Assembly: GCA_946482625.1 (NCBI GenBank)
Contig: CAMLSH010000212.1
Span: 1 to 6,849 of the forward strand
From: an uncultured Opitutaceae bacterium
GTDB taxonomy: Bacteria > Verrucomicrobiota > Verrucomicrobiae > Opitutales > Opitutaceae
Length of the DNA stretch: 6,849 nucleotides
Direction: 5' to 3'
Part shown: positions 4,708 through 6,849 of the stretch, in pieces
Layout: each line of letters opens with the position of its first letter
How positions within the stretch are numbered: the stretch's first letter is position 1
Made by a program: the position numbers and the translations under genes
The notes under the pieces: generated by a model
What the model saw: only the letters and a program-made list of their open reading frames with translations
What the model was told of the DNA's origin: nothing
Database searches by the model: none

Positions 4708-5646
4708 ATGAATTACCGGCATCAGTTTCACGCGGGCAATTTTGCGGACGTGATGAAGCACGTGCTGCTGCTCCAGCTGGCGCGCGGCATGCAGTGGAAG
4801 GAGAAAGGATTTCTCTATCTCGACACGCATGCTGGGCGCGGGCGCTACGAACTCGCGGCGGCGGAGCGGGGCGATTCGCTGGCGCGCAAACCGGAGCATC
4901 CGGACGGGATCGGGCGGCTGCTGAATGTGGGCGGGGTGCGCGGTGGCGATGTGGCAGACGTATCGGGACATGAGGAAAAGGGCCAGGAGCTGCCGGCCGC
5001 GATTGCTGAATACCTGCGCGTGGTGCGGGCGTTTGATGGACATCCGGTGGATCGCGGAGGAGCTGCGGAACCGCCGCTGGCGCTTCGCTCCTATCCGGGG
5101 TCGCCGTGGATCGTGGAGGCGGTTGCGCGCGAGCAGGACCGGCTGGCGCTCTGCGAAAAACATCCGGAGGAGGCGGAAGTCTTGAAGGAGGAGTTTTCGC
5201 ACAAGCGCCGCGTGACGGTGCATGCGATGGACGGATACACGGCGGTGCGTGCTATGTTGCCGCCGTTGGAAAAGAGGGCGCTGGTGCTGATAGATCCTCC
5301 CTTCGAGGCGCAGAATGAATTTGCGCAGATTGCCGAAGCGCTGGAGGTGGGGTTGCGGCGCCTGCCGGCAGCGACCTTTGCGGTGTGGTATCCGTTGACG
5401 GAGCGCGCGCGGGTGGATGCGTTTTTCGAAAAACTGGAGGCCCTGCGGCCGCCGCCGTGTTTTGCCGCCGAGCTGACGATCGCGGGAGACGACTCACCGC
5501 TGAAGCTGAAAGGGTGCGGATTATTGGTGATCAATCCGCCCTGGCAGATCGATCGCGAGATCGCGCCGGTGCTGGACATGCTGGCGGCGAAACTCGCGCA
5601 GGCTCCGGGCGGGGCCGGACGGTTACGCTGGATCGTGGCTGAGTGA
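4708..5646 (+). CDS. rlmJ: 23S rRNA (adenine2030-N6)-methyltransferase RlmJ
   Basis: This 312-residue protein matches RlmJ, which uses S-adenosylmethionine to methylate A2030 (E. coli numbering) of 23S rRNA. The N-terminal signature MNYRHQFHAGNFADVMKHVLL (1-21) is diagnostic and includes the Tyr and Lys (Y3, K17) equivalent to E. coli Y4 and K18. The cofactor-binding motif is FLYLDTHAGRGRYEL (35-49). YPGSPWI (129-135), the REQD block (141-144) and DGY (175-177) are all family landmarks. The catalytic motif is DPPF (196-199), where the E. coli protein has DPPY. The C-terminus has LLVINPPWQ and ends WIVAE, like E. coli WIVPE. The protein is about 30 residues longer than E. coli RlmJ because of two extra stretches, about 74-92 (Gly/Val/Asp-rich) and about 111-125, on either side of LPAAIAEYLRVV. 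There is no Shine-Dalgarno sequence. Confidence 0.93.
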   Translation: MNYRHQFHAGNFADVMKHVLLLQLARGMQWKEKGFLYLDTHAGRGRYELAAAERGDSLARKPEHPDGIGRLLNVGGVRGGDVADVSGHEEKGQELPAAIAEYLRVVRAFDGHPVDRGGAAEPPLALRSYPGSPWIVEAVAREQDRLALCEKHPEEAEVLKEEFSHKRRVTVHAMDGYTAVRAMLPPLEKRALVLIDPPFEAQNEFAQIAEALEVGLRRLPAATFAVWYPLTERARVDAFFEKLEALRPPPCFAAELTIAGDDSPLKLKGCGLLVINPPWQIDREIAPVLDMLAAKLAQAPGGAGRLRWIVAE

Positions 5647-5770
5647 ACCGACGGCAGGCGAGGCGTTTACCGCAGTTTTTACTCAAGAAAGCAGCCGGCC
5701 ATCCGATGGTACGAGGTTAGCTGTCCCGCTTCGCGCCCCCGCGCGCTTCCCCATCCCCCACCTCCACGCG
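5647..5770 (+). other. Leader/intergenic region upstream of the response regulator
   Basis: This 124-base gap holds the likely promoter and leader of the response regulator. The first half has an A/T-richer patch (gtttaccgcagtttttactc, from about 5665). The last 50 bases are strikingly C-rich and poor in purines, ending catcccccacctccacgcg before the ATG. Instead of a Shine-Dalgarno sequence it carries CACCTCC, the same sense as the 16S rRNA 3' tail. I see no clear -35/-10 pair and no strong terminator hairpin for rlmJ. Confidence 0.4.
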
Positions 5771-6849
5771 ATGAAAGCCCTCGTCATCGACGACGATCCG
5801 TCGACGCAGAAAATCATGAAGCTCCTGCTGGAGAAATCCGGCTTCGAGCCGGTGATTTGCGCCGACGCCCAGCAGGGTTGCGAGGTCGCGCTGGCGACGG
5901 ATGCACCTCCGTTGGTCATACTCGACTGGATACTGCCCGATATGGACGGGCTGACGGTGTGCAAGAAGCTGCGCGCGGCCAATCTGAAGGTGCGGCCTTA
6001 TGTGCTTTTCCTGACGTCTAAAAAAGACCGGGTCGATGCGGCGTCCGGGCTGGATGTCGGAGCGGACGATTTTATTTCAAAGCCGTTCAACGTCGCCGAG
6101 CTGCAGGCCCGCCTGCGCGTGGCGCGCCGCACGCTCGATTATCAACGCGAGCTGCAGAAAAAGGCGGACGCGTTTGAAGTTCACGAGCAGCGCAGCCAGT
6201 TGCTGGGGGAGATCAGCGTGAAACAAAAGGGGGCCGACGCTCCGATGGCGGTGGCGAAAAACGCGCCGGTCGCGACGGAGCGGAAAGAGATCAAGCCCAC
6301 GGATTTTTCGAATCAGGAGATCCGCTTTTTGCTCTCGGCGACCTTGATGGAGATGAGGCTGGTGCTCGAGGCGGCGAAGGTGCGCAACGGGGCAGAGCCG
6401 CTCAGCCTGAAGTCGTGCGATTACTGCGCCTGGGGCGGGTTGCTGCTGGGCAACGACAATGCGTGGCTCGACGTGATGGTGGCGGTGAAGGCGACGACCT
6501 TGACCTCGCTTTTCGGAAAGGCGCTCGATCGCAAGGCGACGAGCGAGGTGGAGCACCGGTACTTTCTGGCGGAGATCGCGCGGGCAATCATGATGGGTTT
6601 CATGCGCACGCTGGAACGGCGCAGCGGGGGCGTGCAGCATCCGCTGATGTCGCGTACTGTGAAAGTGGAGACGAGCAGCATGTTTCCGCTGCTGCCTCCG
6701 GACAGCCGGTCGTACGATCTGGTCATCGAAGGCGAGGCGGTCCAGCTGATCGTGGCGGTGCATGAATGTCCCGCGCGGGAGCTGGCTCCGGCGTCGTTGC
6801 GGGAACTCGACGTGCTCGCCGATCAGTTTCCCTCCAAAGCGGCGAGTGG
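5771..6849 (+). CDS. Response regulator: receiver domain plus possible CheX/CheC-like output domain (3' end missing)
   Basis: The frame is open from the ATG at 5771 to the window edge (359 codons). Residues 1-120 are a standard receiver domain: acidic pair D7/D8, phospho-acceptor D52 (VILDWILPDMDG), switch T82 (LFLTS) and K104 (FISKPF). Signalling by phosphotransfer from a histidine kinase is therefore expected; no kinase gene is in the window. A charged, probably coiled-coil segment (about 118-150) and an Ala/Lys-rich linker (to about 175) follow. The second domain (about 178-335) is not a DNA-binding, GGDEF or HD-type output. Its order (AWLDVMVAVKATTLTSLFGK, helix AEIARAIMMGFMRTL, then SRTVKVETSSMFPLL and YDLVIEGEAVQLIVAVHE) recalls the CheX/CheC/FliY phosphatase fold. 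The phosphatase ExxN signature reads E268-I-A-R271, so the key Asn is missing. A CxxC pair (C216, C219) precedes it. The family call for this domain is tentative. Confidence 0.88.
   Translation, partial: MKALVIDDDPSTQKIMKLLLEKSGFEPVICADAQQGCEVALATDAPPLVILDWILPDMDGLTVCKKLRAANLKVRPYVLFLTSKKDRVDAASGLDVGADDFISKPFNVAELQARLRVARRTLDYQRELQKKADAFEVHEQRSQLLGEISVKQKGADAPMAVAKNAPVATERKEIKPTDFSNQEIRFLLSATLMEMRLVLEAAKVRNGAEPLSLKSCDYCAWGGLLLGNDNAWLDVMVAVKATTLTSLFGKALDRKATSEVEHRYFLAEIARAIMMGFMRTLERRSGGVQHPLMSRTVKVETSSMFPLLPPDSRSYDLVIEGEAVQLIVAVHECPARELAPASLRELDVLADQFPSKAAS

Noticed and set aside
4240..5223. A 327-codon open frame on the minus strand across the YhcH-family and rlmJ genes
   Set aside because: It spans two well-supported plus-strand genes and its product is Arg/Ser/His-rich without recognisable domains.
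5660..5690. Possible rlmJ terminator (gcgtttaccgc followed by a T-run)
   Set aside because: The stem would be only about 3 bp, too weak for an intrinsic terminator.
6077..6763. A 228-codon minus-strand open frame opposite the response regulator
   Set aside because: Its product is His/Arg/Gln-rich, and the plus-strand frame encodes a complete receiver domain with all conserved residues.
1..6849. tRNA, rRNA, CRISPR, transposase, phage or defence genes
   Set aside because: None was seen on either strand; repeats here are not regularly spaced and no matching proteins are encoded.

Overview
The window is GC-rich, densely packed bacterial chromosome. Short intergenic gaps are often filled by degenerate or hairpin-forming interspersed repeats. 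The protein set, the repeat style and the near absence of Shine-Dalgarno sequences suggest a Verrucomicrobia-type genome, most like Opitutaceae. That assignment is an inference from general appearance; no rRNA or other marker gene is present.

Layout. At the left edge, on the minus strand, lies the N-terminus of an M24-type (Xaa-Pro peptidase-like) protein (1-171). A 297-base intergenic stretch (172-468) follows and is a mosaic of several unrelated-looking repeats. Next is a minus-strand block: a 70-residue membrane protein that leads, after a 4-nt gap, into an exported glutaminyl-peptide cyclotransferase (469-1537). Upstream of these, across a hairpin repeat, is an unrecognised soluble 155-residue protein (1601-2068). 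Divergent from it is a Nudix hydrolase (2131-2859) with about 50 extra codons inserted in frame within its fold. The 95-residue conserved-looking hypothetical protein (2943-3230) converges on it and is the downstream partner of a calcineurin-like metallophosphoesterase (3240-4061). Divergent from that pair, on the plus strand, are a YhcH/YjgK/YiaL-family protein (4181-4678) and the 23S rRNA methyltransferase RlmJ (4708-5646). The window ends inside a response regulator (5771 onward) that has a standard receiver domain and an unusual output domain, possibly related to the CheX/CheC fold.

The genes do not form one pathway. They look like ordinary housekeeping and accessory genes: peptide modification and breakdown, nucleotide clean-up, rRNA modification, sugar metabolism and signalling. 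I found no phage, transposase, CRISPR array, toxin-antitoxin or defence locus. The parts most worth attention are the in-frame repeat-like insertion in the Nudix gene, the response regulator's output domain, the hairpin repeat present in two 31-base copies, and the lack of recognisable ribosome binding sites at all ten starts.
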